This document shows positions 41,273-49,508 of a DNA stretch of 64,000 bases, piece after piece. Within the stretch, counting starts at the first letter, position 1; every line of letters starts with the position of its first letter. The DNA is from Poindextera sp963706385. GTDB taxonomy: Bacteria > Pseudomonadota > Alphaproteobacteria > Caulobacterales > Caulobacteraceae. Position numbers and translations under genes: made by a program. The stretch covers positions 806,001 through 870,000 of the forward strand of contig OY970153.1 of the NCBI GenBank assembly GCA_963706385.1, in the 5' to 3' direction. The notes under the pieces were generated by a model. It did not search any database, was not told the origin of the DNA, and worked only from the letters and a program-made list of their open reading frames with translations.

Positions 41273-41495
41273 ATGAACCCGATCTCCGCCGCCGCCGCCG
41301 GGGTGATGTCCGGCATCGCCCGTTTCGAACTCGGCCAGCACAGCCGTGACCAACGCCTTCAACGGCCAATCGAACGCCAATCCGGCCAGCGCGATCGTCG
41401 ACCAGGTCATGGCCAGCCAGCAGGTCCAGGCCTCGACTGCGGTGTTCAGGGCCTCCGACCAGATGCTCAAACAACTGCTCGACATCAAGGCCTGA
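41273..41495 (+). pseudogene. small flagellar rod/hook-like protein with one-base insertion
   Basis: ATG 41273 (GAGGAG upstream). Frame one gives NPISAAAAGVMSGIARFE then derails. Removing one C (near 41330) continues in good coding sequence: SASTAVTNAFNGQSNANPAS, then AIVDQVMASQQVQASTAVFR and ASDQMLKQLLDIKA to TGA 41495, about 73 residues. The short Ala/Ser-rich N-terminus, an Asn-rich middle and a QASTAVFRASDQMLK-type C-terminal helix resemble the small flagellar basal-body-related proteins of Caulobacterales. No other flagellar gene is near. Confidence 0.6.
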
Positions 41496-41661
41496 TCCCG
41501 GCGCGACCGGTCTCGACGCCGCGCTGATTTTGGCCGCGCCCCGCGGGGCGGGGCGGGCGACGCAGCGTCATCCGCACAAGGGCCTTGCCCACCGCCTATC
41601 GGTGTTCATATTGGCGAGCCAAGGAACGGCGCGATGGCCGGACCAGATGGAGGACGCCCGT

Positions 41662-42747
41662 ATGAAGGCCGCCGTACTACGTCAAGTCAGGACCCCGCTG
41701 CAGATCGAGGACGTGAAGATCGGCAAGCCAGGCCCGCATGAGGTGCTGATCCGCACCGCCGCCGCCGGCGTCTGCCACTCGGACCTGCACTTCATCGAAG
41801 GCTCCTACCCCTATCCCCTCCCCGCCGTGCTCGGTCATGAGAGCTCCGGAATCGTCGAACAGGTCGGCGCCGAGGTGCGGTCGGTGAAGAAGGGCGATCA
41901 TGTGATCACCTGCCTGTCGGCCTTCTGCGGCCACTGCGAGCACTGCCTGACCGGCCACATGTCGCGCTGCATCAGTCCCGAGACCCGTCGCGGCAAGGAG
42001 GAAGAGCCGCGCCTGAGCCAGCCGCCGGGGAACATGAACCAATACCTCAACCTGTCGTCGTTCGCCGAACAGATGCTGATCCACGAGCATGCGTGCGTGG
42101 CGATCCGCAAGGACATGCCGTTCGACCGGGCCGCGCTGATCGGCTGCGGGGTGACCACCGGCGTCGGCGCGGTGATCCATACCTCGAACGTGCGTCCCGG
42201 CGAGACGGTTGCGGTGATCGGCTGCGGCGGGGTGGGCCTGGCGGCGATCAACGGCGCGGCGATCGCCGGCGCGGGGCGGATCATCGCGATCGACCGGGTC
42301 GGCTCCAAGCTGAACCTGGCCAAGCACTTCGGCGCGACCGACGTGATCGACGCCTCCGAGGGCGATCCGGTGGCCCAGGTGATGGAGCTCACCAAAGGCG
42401 GCGTGCACCACAGCTTCGAGGCCATCGGCCTGAAGGTCACCGCCGAACAGGCGTTCGGAATGCTGGCCCGCGGCGGCACCGCCAACGTCATCGGCATGAT
42501 CCCGGTCGGCGTCAAGATCGAGCTGGCTGGCTCCGACTTCCTCGGCGAAAAGCGAATCCAGGGCTCGATCATGGGCTCCAACCGCTTCCCGATCGACATG
42601 CCGCGGTTCGTCGATTTCTACATGTCCGGCAAGCTCAAGCTGGACGAGCTGATCTCCCGCCGGATCAAGCTGGAACAGGTCAACGAGGCCTTCGAGGAGA
42701 TGAAGACCGGTGAGCTGGCGCGCTCGGTGATCGTGTTCGACGCCTAA
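41662..42747 (+). CDS. zinc-dependent alcohol dehydrogenase (MDR family, class III-like)
   Basis: 361 residues from ATG 41662 (GGAGG upstream). Catalytic zinc from GVCHSDLHF (Cys/His) and GHESSG; structural zinc from the Cys cluster CGHCEHCLTGHMSRC near 94-108. Rossmann motif GCGGVGLAAINGA near 190 and a DRVGSKLNLAKHFGAT segment with Asp for NAD binding. The long insertion (ETRRGKEEEPRLSQ) and the PYPLPAVLGHESSG segment match alcohol dehydrogenases of unknown substrate near fatty acid and terpenoid catabolism. Monocistronic, followed by zwf after 127 bases. Confidence 0.9.
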   Translation: MKAAVLRQVRTPLQIEDVKIGKPGPHEVLIRTAAAGVCHSDLHFIEGSYPYPLPAVLGHESSGIVEQVGAEVRSVKKGDHVITCLSAFCGHCEHCLTGHMSRCISPETRRGKEEEPRLSQPPGNMNQYLNLSSFAEQMLIHEHACVAIRKDMPFDRAALIGCGVTTGVGAVIHTSNVRPGETVAVIGCGGVGLAAINGAAIAGAGRIIAIDRVGSKLNLAKHFGATDVIDASEGDPVAQVMELTKGGVHHSFEAIGLKVTAEQAFGMLARGGTANVIGMIPVGVKIELAGSDFLGEKRIQGSIMGSNRFPIDMPRFVDFYMSGKLKLDELISRRIKLEQVNEAFEEMKTGELARSVIVFDA

Positions 42748-42874
42748 GCCTGAGGCATCGGGGTTTCCGCGCCGTCCGACGCGGGCTCGGCGGCTTTCGC
42801 GGCTGGATGAACCGGGGTACGACGCGGCGTGACGTCTCGGCCGCCGCGGCCGTCCGGTCCGGGAGTTCCAGGTC

Positions 42875-44317
42875 ATGATCGCAGAGGTCATCGTCATCGT
42901 CGGCGCCACCGGTGACCTGGCGCAGAGGATGCTGTTCCCCTCGTTGTTCTTCCTCGACGCCGAGGGCCTGCTGGCGGCGGACTTCCGGATCATCGGAGCC
43001 TCGCGTTCGGATCGTTCCAGCGAAGCCTTCATCGCTCAGGTCGAACAGAGCGTACGCCGCCGGGCCGAGGATTTTTTCGACGCCGCCGTGTGGGAGCGCT
43101 TCAGCCGGCGCATCAGTTACCGCGTGGTGGACGCCGACCGCCCCGACACGTTCGGCAACCTGGTCGCGCCGCTGGAGGGCGCGCGCGAGGTGATCTTCTA
43201 CCTCTCGACCTCGCCCAGCCTCTATGGCGCGATCAGCGCCAACCTGCGAGCCTCCGGGGTTGCGAAAGCCGACAGCCGCGTGATCGTCGAAAAACCGATC
43301 GGCCATGACCTGGCGAGCTGCCGCGAGATCAACGACGCCCTGGCGGGGACCTTCGACGAGCGCGAGGTCTTCCGGATCGACCACTATCTGGGCAAGGAGA
43401 CGGTGCAGAACCTGATCGCGTTGCGGTTCGCCAACGCCCTGTTCGAGCCGCTGTGGAACAAGGTCTCGATCGATCATGTCCAGATCACCGTCGCCGAGAC
43501 GGTCGGGGTCGAGGGCCGCTGGTCCTACTATGACGACTACGGCGCGCTCCGCGACATGGTGCAGAACCATGTGCTGCAGCTCTTGTGCCTGGTGGCGATG
43601 GAGCCGCCCGCCAACCTCGATCCGGACTCGGTGCGCAACGAGAAGGTCAAGGTGCTGCGCTCCTTGCGCCCGATCGAGGGCCGCGAGGTCGAACGCAAGA
43701 CCGTCCGCGGCCAATACCGCGCCGGAGTGGCCGACAGCGCCTCGGTTCCCGGCTATGCCGACGAGGCCGGCGGCGGGACCAGCGACACCGAGACCTTCGT
43801 CGCCCTGCAGGTCAACATCGACAACTGGCGCTGGGCGGGCGTGCCCTTCTACCTGCGCACCGGCAAGCGGATGTCGACCCGCAGCTCCCAGATCGTGATC
43901 CAGTTCCGCGCCGTGCCACATTCGATCTTCGGCACCGACGACCTGATCGCCAACCGGCTGGTCATCCGCCTGCAGCCCGAGGAGGAGATTTCGCTGACCT
44001 TGATGAACAAGACCCCGACCCTGGAGGGAACGGAGCTGCGGCCGGTGGATCTGAACCTTTCGCTCACCGACGCCTTCCGCAAGCAGGCGCCGCGACGGCG
44101 GATCGCCTATGAGCGGCTGCTGTTCGAGGCGATCAAGAACAACCAGACCCTGTTCGTGCGGCGCGACGAGGCCGAGGCGGCGTGGACCTTTGTCGACGCC
44201 ATCATCGACGGCTGGCGGCGCTACGCGGTCAAGCCCGCTGGCTATGCGGCCGGCTCCTGGGGGCCCTCGGGCGCCTTTGGCCTGACCGAGCGGAACGGGC
44301 ACAGCTGGTATGAGTAG
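42875..44317 (+). CDS. zwf: glucose-6-phosphate 1-dehydrogenase
   Basis: 480 residues. First enzyme of the Entner-Doudoroff and pentose phosphate routes, making 6-phosphogluconolactone and NADPH/NADH. The nucleotide-binding GATGDLAQRMLFPSLF is at 11-26, the substrate-binding and catalytic REVFRIDHYLGKE is near 164-176, and VEKPIGHDL is near 140. The C-terminal domain has PFYLRTGKRM near 325. Length is normal. Overlaps the next gene (eda) by 8 bases, so they are translationally coupled. Confidence 0.95.
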   Translation: MIAEVIVIVGATGDLAQRMLFPSLFFLDAEGLLAADFRIIGASRSDRSSEAFIAQVEQSVRRRAEDFFDAAVWERFSRRISYRVVDADRPDTFGNLVAPLEGAREVIFYLSTSPSLYGAISANLRASGVAKADSRVIVEKPIGHDLASCREINDALAGTFDEREVFRIDHYLGKETVQNLIALRFANALFEPLWNKVSIDHVQITVAETVGVEGRWSYYDDYGALRDMVQNHVLQLLCLVAMEPPANLDPDSVRNEKVKVLRSLRPIEGREVERKTVRGQYRAGVADSASVPGYADEAGGGTSDTETFVALQVNIDNWRWAGVPFYLRTGKRMSTRSSQIVIQFRAVPHSIFGTDDLIANRLVIRLQPEEEISLTLMNKTPTLEGTELRPVDLNLSLTDAFRKQAPRRRIAYERLLFEAIKNNQTLFVRRDEAEAAWTFVDAIIDGWRRYAVKPAGYAAGSWGPSGAFGLTERNGHSWYE

Positions 44318-44954
44318 TCCGGCCCCGACCGGCGCCGACGCCCTGATGCGGCTGTGTCCGGTGATCCCGGTGCTGACGATCGAGCGGCTCGAGGACGCCG
44401 CGCCCCTGGCCCGGGCGCTGGTCGATGGCGGCCTTCGGGTGCTGGAGGTGACCTTGCGCACGCCGGCGGCGATCGAGGCCATCGGCCTGATGGCCGCCGC
44501 GGCGCCGGAGGCGATCGTGGGCGCCGGCACGGTGCTCAACGCCGCCGACCTTGACCGCGCGACCGAGGCCGGCGCCGAATTCATCGTCAGCCCGGGCCTG
44601 ACCGAGCCCCTGATCGCGGCGGCCAGGGCCACGACCCTGCCCTTTTTGCCCGGCGTCGCGACCGCGACGGAGGTGATGCGCGGACTGGACGCCGGCCTGA
44701 CGCGGTTCAAGTTCTTCCCGGCCGAGACATCCGGCGGCCCGGCGGCGCTGAAAGCCATGCTCGGCCCGTTCGGCGAGTGCCGGTTCTGCCCGACCGGCGG
44801 CATCGGGGCTTCGACAGCTCTGACCTACCTGGCCCTGCCCAACGTGCTTTGCGTCGGCGGCGCCTGGGTCGCGCCGGCCGACACGATCAAGGCCGGCGAC
44901 TGGCGGCGGATCACAGCGCTGGCCAGGGCCGCGGCCGCGCTTCGCCAGGAATAG
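44310..44954 (+). CDS. eda: 2-dehydro-3-deoxy-phosphogluconate (KDPG) aldolase
   Basis: 214 residues. Last step of the Entner-Doudoroff pathway, KDPG to pyruvate and glyceraldehyde 3-phosphate. The TIM barrel has the catalytic Glu in GGLRVLEVTLRT near 47, the Schiff-base Lys in LTRFKFFPAE near 135, and the phosphate-binding FCPTGGIG near 158. Starts within the zwf 3' end. Neither pgl nor edd lies in between or next to it, unlike the usual cluster. Confidence 0.93.
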   Translation: MSSPAPTGADALMRLCPVIPVLTIERLEDAAPLARALVDGGLRVLEVTLRTPAAIEAIGLMAAAAPEAIVGAGTVLNAADLDRATEAGAEFIVSPGLTEPLIAAARATTLPFLPGVATATEVMRGLDAGLTRFKFFPAETSGGPAALKAMLGPFGECRFCPTGGIGASTALTYLALPNVLCVGGAWVAPADTIKAGDWRRITALARAAAALRQE

Positions 44955-45014
44955 GTTGCATCGCCGTTCCGCTGGAGCATAGGAGCCCCTGACGCCAGCG
45001 GGAAGGATTCGCCG

Positions 45015-45911
45015 ATGAGTGAAGCGCAGATCATCGACGGCAGGCTGCTCTCGGCCAAGGTCCGCGAGCGTGTGGCCGAAGACGTCGCCGACCTTCGCCG
45101 CGATCACGGGCTCCAGCCGGGCCTGGCGGTGGTGCTGGTCGGCAATGACCCCGGCAGCGAGATCTATGTGCGCAGCAAGGGCGCCCAGACGCTCGAGGCG
45201 GGCATGCATTCGCTCACCCTGCGGCTGCCCGAGGAGACCACCCAGGCGCGGCTGCTGGCCGTCGTCGCGGAGTTGAACGCCGACCCCGCGATCCACGGCG
45301 TCCTGGTCCAGTTTCCGGTGCCGCCCCAGATCGACGCGATCGTGGTCCAGGCCGCGATCGATCCGGACAAGGACGTCGACGGCCTCAGCGTGACCAACGC
45401 CGGCCGTCTGGCCATCGGCCTGCCCGGCCTGATCCCCTGCACCCCCCTGGGCTGCATGATCATGCTGAGGGAGACGCTGGGCGAGCTGCGCGGGGCGCAT
45501 GCGGTCGTCGTCGGGCGCTCGAACCTGGTGGGCAAGCCGATGGCCCAGTTGCTGCTTCAGGCCGACTGCACCGTCACCATCGCCCACTCGCGCACCAGGG
45601 ATCTGCCGGCCGTGACCCACGGGGCCGACATCCTGGTCGCCGCCGTTGGTCGGCCGGAGATGGTGCGCGGCGACTGGATCAGGCCGGGCGCCGCGGTGAT
45701 CGACGTCGGGATGAACCGCATCGCCTCGCGCAAGCCCAAGGCCGCGGCGGCCGGCAAGACCATCGTCGTGGGCGATGTCGCCTTCGACGAGGCCCGACAG
45801 GTCGCCGGCTGGATCACGCCAGTGCCCGGCGGCGTCGGCCTGATGACGGTCGCCTGCCTGCTGCAGAATACAGTGACCGCCGCCAAGCGGTTGAACGGGC
45901 TTCCCGCCTAA
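45015..45911 (+). CDS. folD: bifunctional methylene-THF dehydrogenase/methenyl-THF cyclohydrolase
   Basis: 298 residues, NADP-dependent one-carbon enzyme. Substrate-site Lys in YVRSKGAQTLEAG near 54, VLVQFPVPPQID near 96, DVDGLSVTNAGRL near 120, NADP Rossmann VVVGRSNLVGKPMAQLL near 168 and the closing TPVPGGVGLMTVACLL near 275. Start ATG 45015 follows GGGAAGGA. Its stop overlaps by 4 bases the convergent lipoprotein gene. Confidence 0.95.
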   Translation: MSEAQIIDGRLLSAKVRERVAEDVADLRRDHGLQPGLAVVLVGNDPGSEIYVRSKGAQTLEAGMHSLTLRLPEETTQARLLAVVAELNADPAIHGVLVQFPVPPQIDAIVVQAAIDPDKDVDGLSVTNAGRLAIGLPGLIPCTPLGCMIMLRETLGELRGAHAVVVGRSNLVGKPMAQLLLQADCTVTIAHSRTRDLPAVTHGADILVAAVGRPEMVRGDWIRPGAAVIDVGMNRIASRKPKAAAAGKTIVVGDVAFDEARQVAGWITPVPGGVGLMTVACLLQNTVTAAKRLNGLPA

Positions 45912-46540
45912 CCCTTCGCGGCCGCCGCCGCGGCCTGGCCATCGGTCCAGGCGACGATCCGGCTCAGCACATCGACGGTCGCGGCGTCGAAGCCGCGGAC
46001 GATCTCTCCCACCCGATTGTCGCCGACCGCCTGACTGGACTCGAACGTCTTGGCGTCGATCACGCGCCGGTCGGCCAGCCCGATCAGCACGGCGCGAACC
46101 TGGACCACCACCGTGGGCGCGGCCTTCCGGCCGTCCGAATAGCGCGCTTCGAAGGTCTGAACTTCCAGCCGAAGCTCGGCCGAGGCGCCGGCGATCTCAC
46201 CGCGCCGGATCAGCTTGGCCGGCCCGTCGTCGGCCTCGAACGCGCGGGTCTCGGCCTGGTCGAACAGCACGGAGGCCGGCGAGACCCAGCGGCTCCCGGC
46301 GATATAGGCGGCCTCCTGACCGCTGATGGTCAAGATGCGGTCGCTCGCCGCCGCCTGGGCGAAGCCGGTGACCGCGCGCAGCACGTTGAACGACGGCGCC
46401 CCGGCGTTGGCGGAGTGCTGGGCCGGTACGGCGCTCCCGAAGACATAGAGCTGCGCCGGCGGCGTCTTCGGGAACAGGCTGACGCATCCGCCGAGCCCGA
46501 GGCTCAGCGCGACGGCCATTAGGGCGCGAGCGTGCGTCAT
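45908..46540 (-). CDS. ABC-type transport auxiliary lipoprotein (PqiC-like)
   Basis: 210 residues. Lipobox LGGC at about 16-19 after a hydrophobic start (LMAVALSLGLGGC). The domain of the PqiC/ABC-type transport auxiliary family follows: QLYVFGSAVPA near 31, then ERILTISGQEAAYIAGSRWV, and a C-terminal strand/helix region (RRVIDAKTFESSQAVG). It begins inside the stop of the mlaD-like gene (ATGA, 46537-46540) and completes a four-gene lipid-transport operon, probably at the outer membrane or periplasmic interface. Confidence 0.85.
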   Translation of the reverse strand: MTHARALMAVALSLGLGGCVSLFPKTPPAQLYVFGSAVPAQHSANAGAPSFNVLRAVTGFAQAAASDRILTISGQEAAYIAGSRWVSPASVLFDQAETRAFEADDGPAKLIRRGEIAGASAELRLEVQTFEARYSDGRKAAPTVVVQVRAVLIGLADRRVIDAKTFESSQAVGDNRVGEIVRGFDAATVDVLSRIVAWTDGQAAAAAAKG

Positions 46541-47475
46541 GGCTTCACCTGCACTTCTTGGGCGGGCGGTTTGGCCGCCAGGGCTTGGGGACTTTGTTCG
46601 GCCTCGGACGCCAGCCGGTTCAGGGAGTCGGCGGCCTGCTGCAGGCTGGCGATCGCCTGGGTGAGCTGCGGCAGGCCGGTGGTCGCGAAGTCGGTGGTCG
46701 GGCCCTGCAGCTTCTTGATCATGACCCGCGCCTCGGCGGTCGCGTCCTTGATCTGGACCGCAGCTTCGGCGATGTCGTGCAGGCTGCGCTTGCCATCGCC
46801 GTTGACCAACTGGTTCGAGCTGTCGCTCAGTTGCTTGATGCTCTGGGCGGCCAGGTCGATGTTCTTGATTGCTTCATCGGCGTCCGCGAACATCTGCCTG
46901 CGGCTGCGCGCCTCGGTGGTGATCGCGTGGACATCGCTGATCGAGCCGGAGATGTTGTTCAGGTTCTGGTCCGAGAGCAGCCGATTGACCCGGTCCAGCG
47001 TCTGGGCCGTCGTCGCCAGAATAGTGCCGCCACCCTGCAGCAGGCTCGAGAACACCCCCGGACGGGTCTGGATCACGGGCACCTCGCCGCGCGCCACCGT
47101 GTCCTTCAGCAGCGGGCTCTTCGCGGTCCCGGCGGTGATCTGGACATAGTTCACGCCGGTGACGCCTTGGGGCTCAAGGGTGGCGTAGCTGTCCTTGCGG
47201 ATCGGCACGTCCGAAGTCACCCGCGCGCGGGCGATCACGCGGGACGGATCGGTGCGATCCAGGGATATCCTGGTCACTTCTCCCACCTTGATGCCGTTGA
47301 AATTCACATCGCCGCCCTGAGACAGACCCTGCACCGGCCCGACGAACAGTATGTCGTAGAGATTGTATTCGCGGCCATAGGCGACCCTCGCCAGCCAGAC
47401 GGCGAATACGATCAGGCCAATGAACAGAATGAAGGTGCTGAACCCGACCAAGGCGTAATTGGCGTTTCTTTCCAT
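46537..47475 (-). CDS. mlaD: MlaD-like MCE-domain protein
   Basis: 312 residues from ATG 47475. An N-terminal transmembrane anchor (YALVGFSTFILFIGLIVFAV) is followed by an MCE domain (FVGPVQGLSQGGDVNFNGIK, VGEVTRISLD, and GVTGVNYVQITAG) at about 38-130, then a long helical region (155-280) that could form a needle-like barrel. MCE proteins carry phospholipids between membranes. The start shares one base with the stop of the ATPase gene (TGATG). Symbol used at family level. Confidence 0.88.
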   Translation of the reverse strand: MERNANYALVGFSTFILFIGLIVFAVWLARVAYGREYNLYDILFVGPVQGLSQGGDVNFNGIKVGEVTRISLDRTDPSRVIARARVTSDVPIRKDSYATLEPQGVTGVNYVQITAGTAKSPLLKDTVARGEVPVIQTRPGVFSSLLQGGGTILATTAQTLDRVNRLLSDQNLNNISGSISDVHAITTEARSRRQMFADADEAIKNIDLAAQSIKQLSDSSNQLVNGDGKRSLHDIAEAAVQIKDATAEARVMIKKLQGPTTDFATTGLPQLTQAIASLQQAADSLNRLASEAEQSPQALAAKPPAQEVQVKP

Positions 47476-48287
47476 CAGTGCGCTCCTCGTGCGGCGGCGT
47501 TGGCGGAGGCGCGGCCGCGCGGTCCCAGGAAATACTGCTTGATCCACGGATGGTCCGAGCGTTCGAGCTCGGCGATTGTTCCGGTGGCCACGACCTTCTT
47601 GTCGGCGATCACCGCCACCCGGTCGCAGATGGCGCGCAGGCTGTCGAGGTCGTGAGTGATCATGAACACCGTCAGATTCAGGCTGGCCGAGAGGCCGGCG
47701 ATCAACTCATCGAACGCCGCGGCGCCGATCGGGTCCAGGCCGGAGGTCGGCTCGTCGAGGAACAGCAGCGTCGGGTCCATCGCCAGGGCGCGGGCCAGGC
47801 TGGCGCGCTTGACCATCCCTCCCGACAGCTCGGCCGGCTTCAGCGCGGCCGCTTCCGGCGGCAAGCCGACCAGGGCGATCTTCAGGGTGGCGATATCGTT
47901 GATCGTCGGCACAGACAGGCGGGTGTGCTCGATCAGCGGCGCGGCGACGTTCTCCAGCACGGTCAGGTTGGAAAACAGCGCGCCGTGCTGAAACAGCACG
48001 CCCCAGCTGCGCTCGATCTCCTCCCAGTCGGTGGTCGAGGCCTTGGCCAGGTCGCGCCCGAAGACGCTCACCCGCCCCCCATCCGGCGTCTTCAACCCGA
48101 TCAGGGTGTTCAGCAGCACCGATTTTCCCGCACCCGAACCGCCGACCAGACCCAGCACCTCGCCAGGATAGACCTCGAGGTCGAGCCCATCGTGGACCAC
48201 ATGGTCGCCAAACCGCGACACAAGCCCTTCCACCTTGATCAGCGCGGTCGCGCCCGCGGCTTCCGCCGCGCCGGCCCCGGCCGTCAT
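47475..48287 (-). CDS. mlaF: Mla-type ABC transporter ATPase
   Basis: 270 residues from ATG 48287. Walker A GGSGAGKS near 52-59, signature LSGGM near 155, Walker B LLFLDEPTSGLDP near 175, H-loop ITHD near 210. Energises the MlaE-like permease for lipid transport. Starts inside the permease stop codon (ATGA, 48284-48287), and longer upstream frames are spurious. Family name assigned from the operon and sequence. Confidence 0.9.
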   Translation of the reverse strand: MTAGAGAAEAAGATALIKVEGLVSRFGDHVVHDGLDLEVYPGEVLGLVGGSGAGKSVLLNTLIGLKTPDGGRVSVFGRDLAKASTTDWEEIERSWGVLFQHGALFSNLTVLENVAAPLIEHTRLSVPTINDIATLKIALVGLPPEAAALKPAELSGGMVKRASLARALAMDPTLLFLDEPTSGLDPIGAAAFDELIAGLSASLNLTVFMITHDLDSLRAICDRVAVIADKKVVATGTIAELERSDHPWIKQYFLGPRGRASANAAARGAH

Positions 48288-49399
48288 ACCTGGAGCTTCA
48301 TGTAGAACAGGGCGAACGCCGCATCGATCAGGATGATCGAGAAGATCGCATGGACCACCGCCGTGGTGACCCGCCGGCCGAGCGATTCGACATCGCCGCC
48401 GACCTCCATGCCCTGACGACAGCCGATCCCGGCGATGAACACCGCCATCACCGGCACCTTGCTCAGAGCGACCCAGAAATGGGTGATGCCCACGTTCTCC
48501 AGCAGTCGATTGACGAAGAAGCCGGGGCTCAACCCGAGCACCCACCAACTGATCAACAGGCCGCCGGCGAGGCCCGCCAGCGTCGCCACGAAGGTGAGCA
48601 GCGGCATGATCGCCAACAGGGCCACGAACCTGGGCAGCACCAACGCCTCGAACGGATCGACGCCCATGGTCTGCATGGCGTCGATTTCCTGGTTCATCTT
48701 CATCGAGCCGATCTCGGCGGCGAAGCTGGAGGCCGAACGCCCGGCGAGCAGGACGGCGGTGATCACCACATTAAATTCGCGCATCACCGCGATGCCGATC
48801 AGCTCGACGGCGAACACCTGGGCGCCGAAACGGCTCAGCTCGTCGGCGCCGAGAAAACCGACCACGGCGCCGATGAAGAAGGTGGTCACCATCACGATCG
48901 GGATGGCGTCCAGCCCGGCGCGCTCGGCCAGGGCGACGCAGGGCGCCCAGCGAATCCGGCGCGGATCGCGCGCCACCCGGCCGATCACCAGCAGCAGGTG
49001 TCCGACGAAGGCCCAGGTCCGGTAGCCGTCGATCGCGACGTTCACCAAGCCGTGGCCCAGCCGGTCCAGCATCTCCTCGATCGAACGGGGACGGCGCGGC
49101 GGGGCCTGGATCGGCCGGATGGCCCCCGTGACCAGCGCGGCGAGCTGCGCGAGCTGAGGCGAGACGGCCCAGACTTTCGGATCGACCCGGTCCCCGGCCG
49201 CCCTGACGATGGCCAGAATTCCCGCGGTGTCGCAGCGGCCGATCCCGCTGAGGTCCAGCGAAAACGGCTCGGCGCGCCGCAGCGCCTCGCGCAGGCGCTG
49301 GCCGGTCAGGCCGAGATCGACGGCGGTCCAGTCGCCCGCGAGCTGGGCCACCCAGCCCTGATCGCGTCGTTCGATGTTGAATTTGGCGGGGCTGGCCAT
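48284..49399 (-). CDS. mlaE: MlaE-like permease with N-terminal STAS domain
   Basis: 371 residues. The first about 100 residues form a STAS/MlaB-like domain (LSGIGRCDTAGILAIVRAAG). The rest is the MlaE permease: TWAFVGHLLLVIGR, ERAGLDAIPIVMVTTFFIGA, then ITAVLLAGRSASSFAAEIGS, MGVDPFEALVLPRFVALL and FFVNRLLENVGI, with about five membrane helices. In E. coli the STAS subunit (MlaB) is separate; here it is fused. First gene of the operon mlaE-mlaF-mlaD-lipoprotein. Confidence 0.9.
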   Translation of the reverse strand: MASPAKFNIERRDQGWVAQLAGDWTAVDLGLTGQRLREALRRAEPFSLDLSGIGRCDTAGILAIVRAAGDRVDPKVWAVSPQLAQLAALVTGAIRPIQAPPRRPRSIEEMLDRLGHGLVNVAIDGYRTWAFVGHLLLVIGRVARDPRRIRWAPCVALAERAGLDAIPIVMVTTFFIGAVVGFLGADELSRFGAQVFAVELIGIAVMREFNVVITAVLLAGRSASSFAAEIGSMKMNQEIDAMQTMGVDPFEALVLPRFVALLAIMPLLTFVATLAGLAGGLLISWWVLGLSPGFFVNRLLENVGITHFWVALSKVPVMAVFIAGIGCRQGMEVGGDVESLGRRVTTAVVHAIFSIILIDAAFALFYMKLQV

Positions 49400-49508
49400 A
49401 TTCCCGGTCTATTCCATGGCGCGACTCGAACCGGTGCGGCGGTGCTGCGGCGATGGTATCAGAGGTCGCCGCGCTTGCTGAAGCAACTGTGCGGCCGGCC
49501 GCCTCGCC

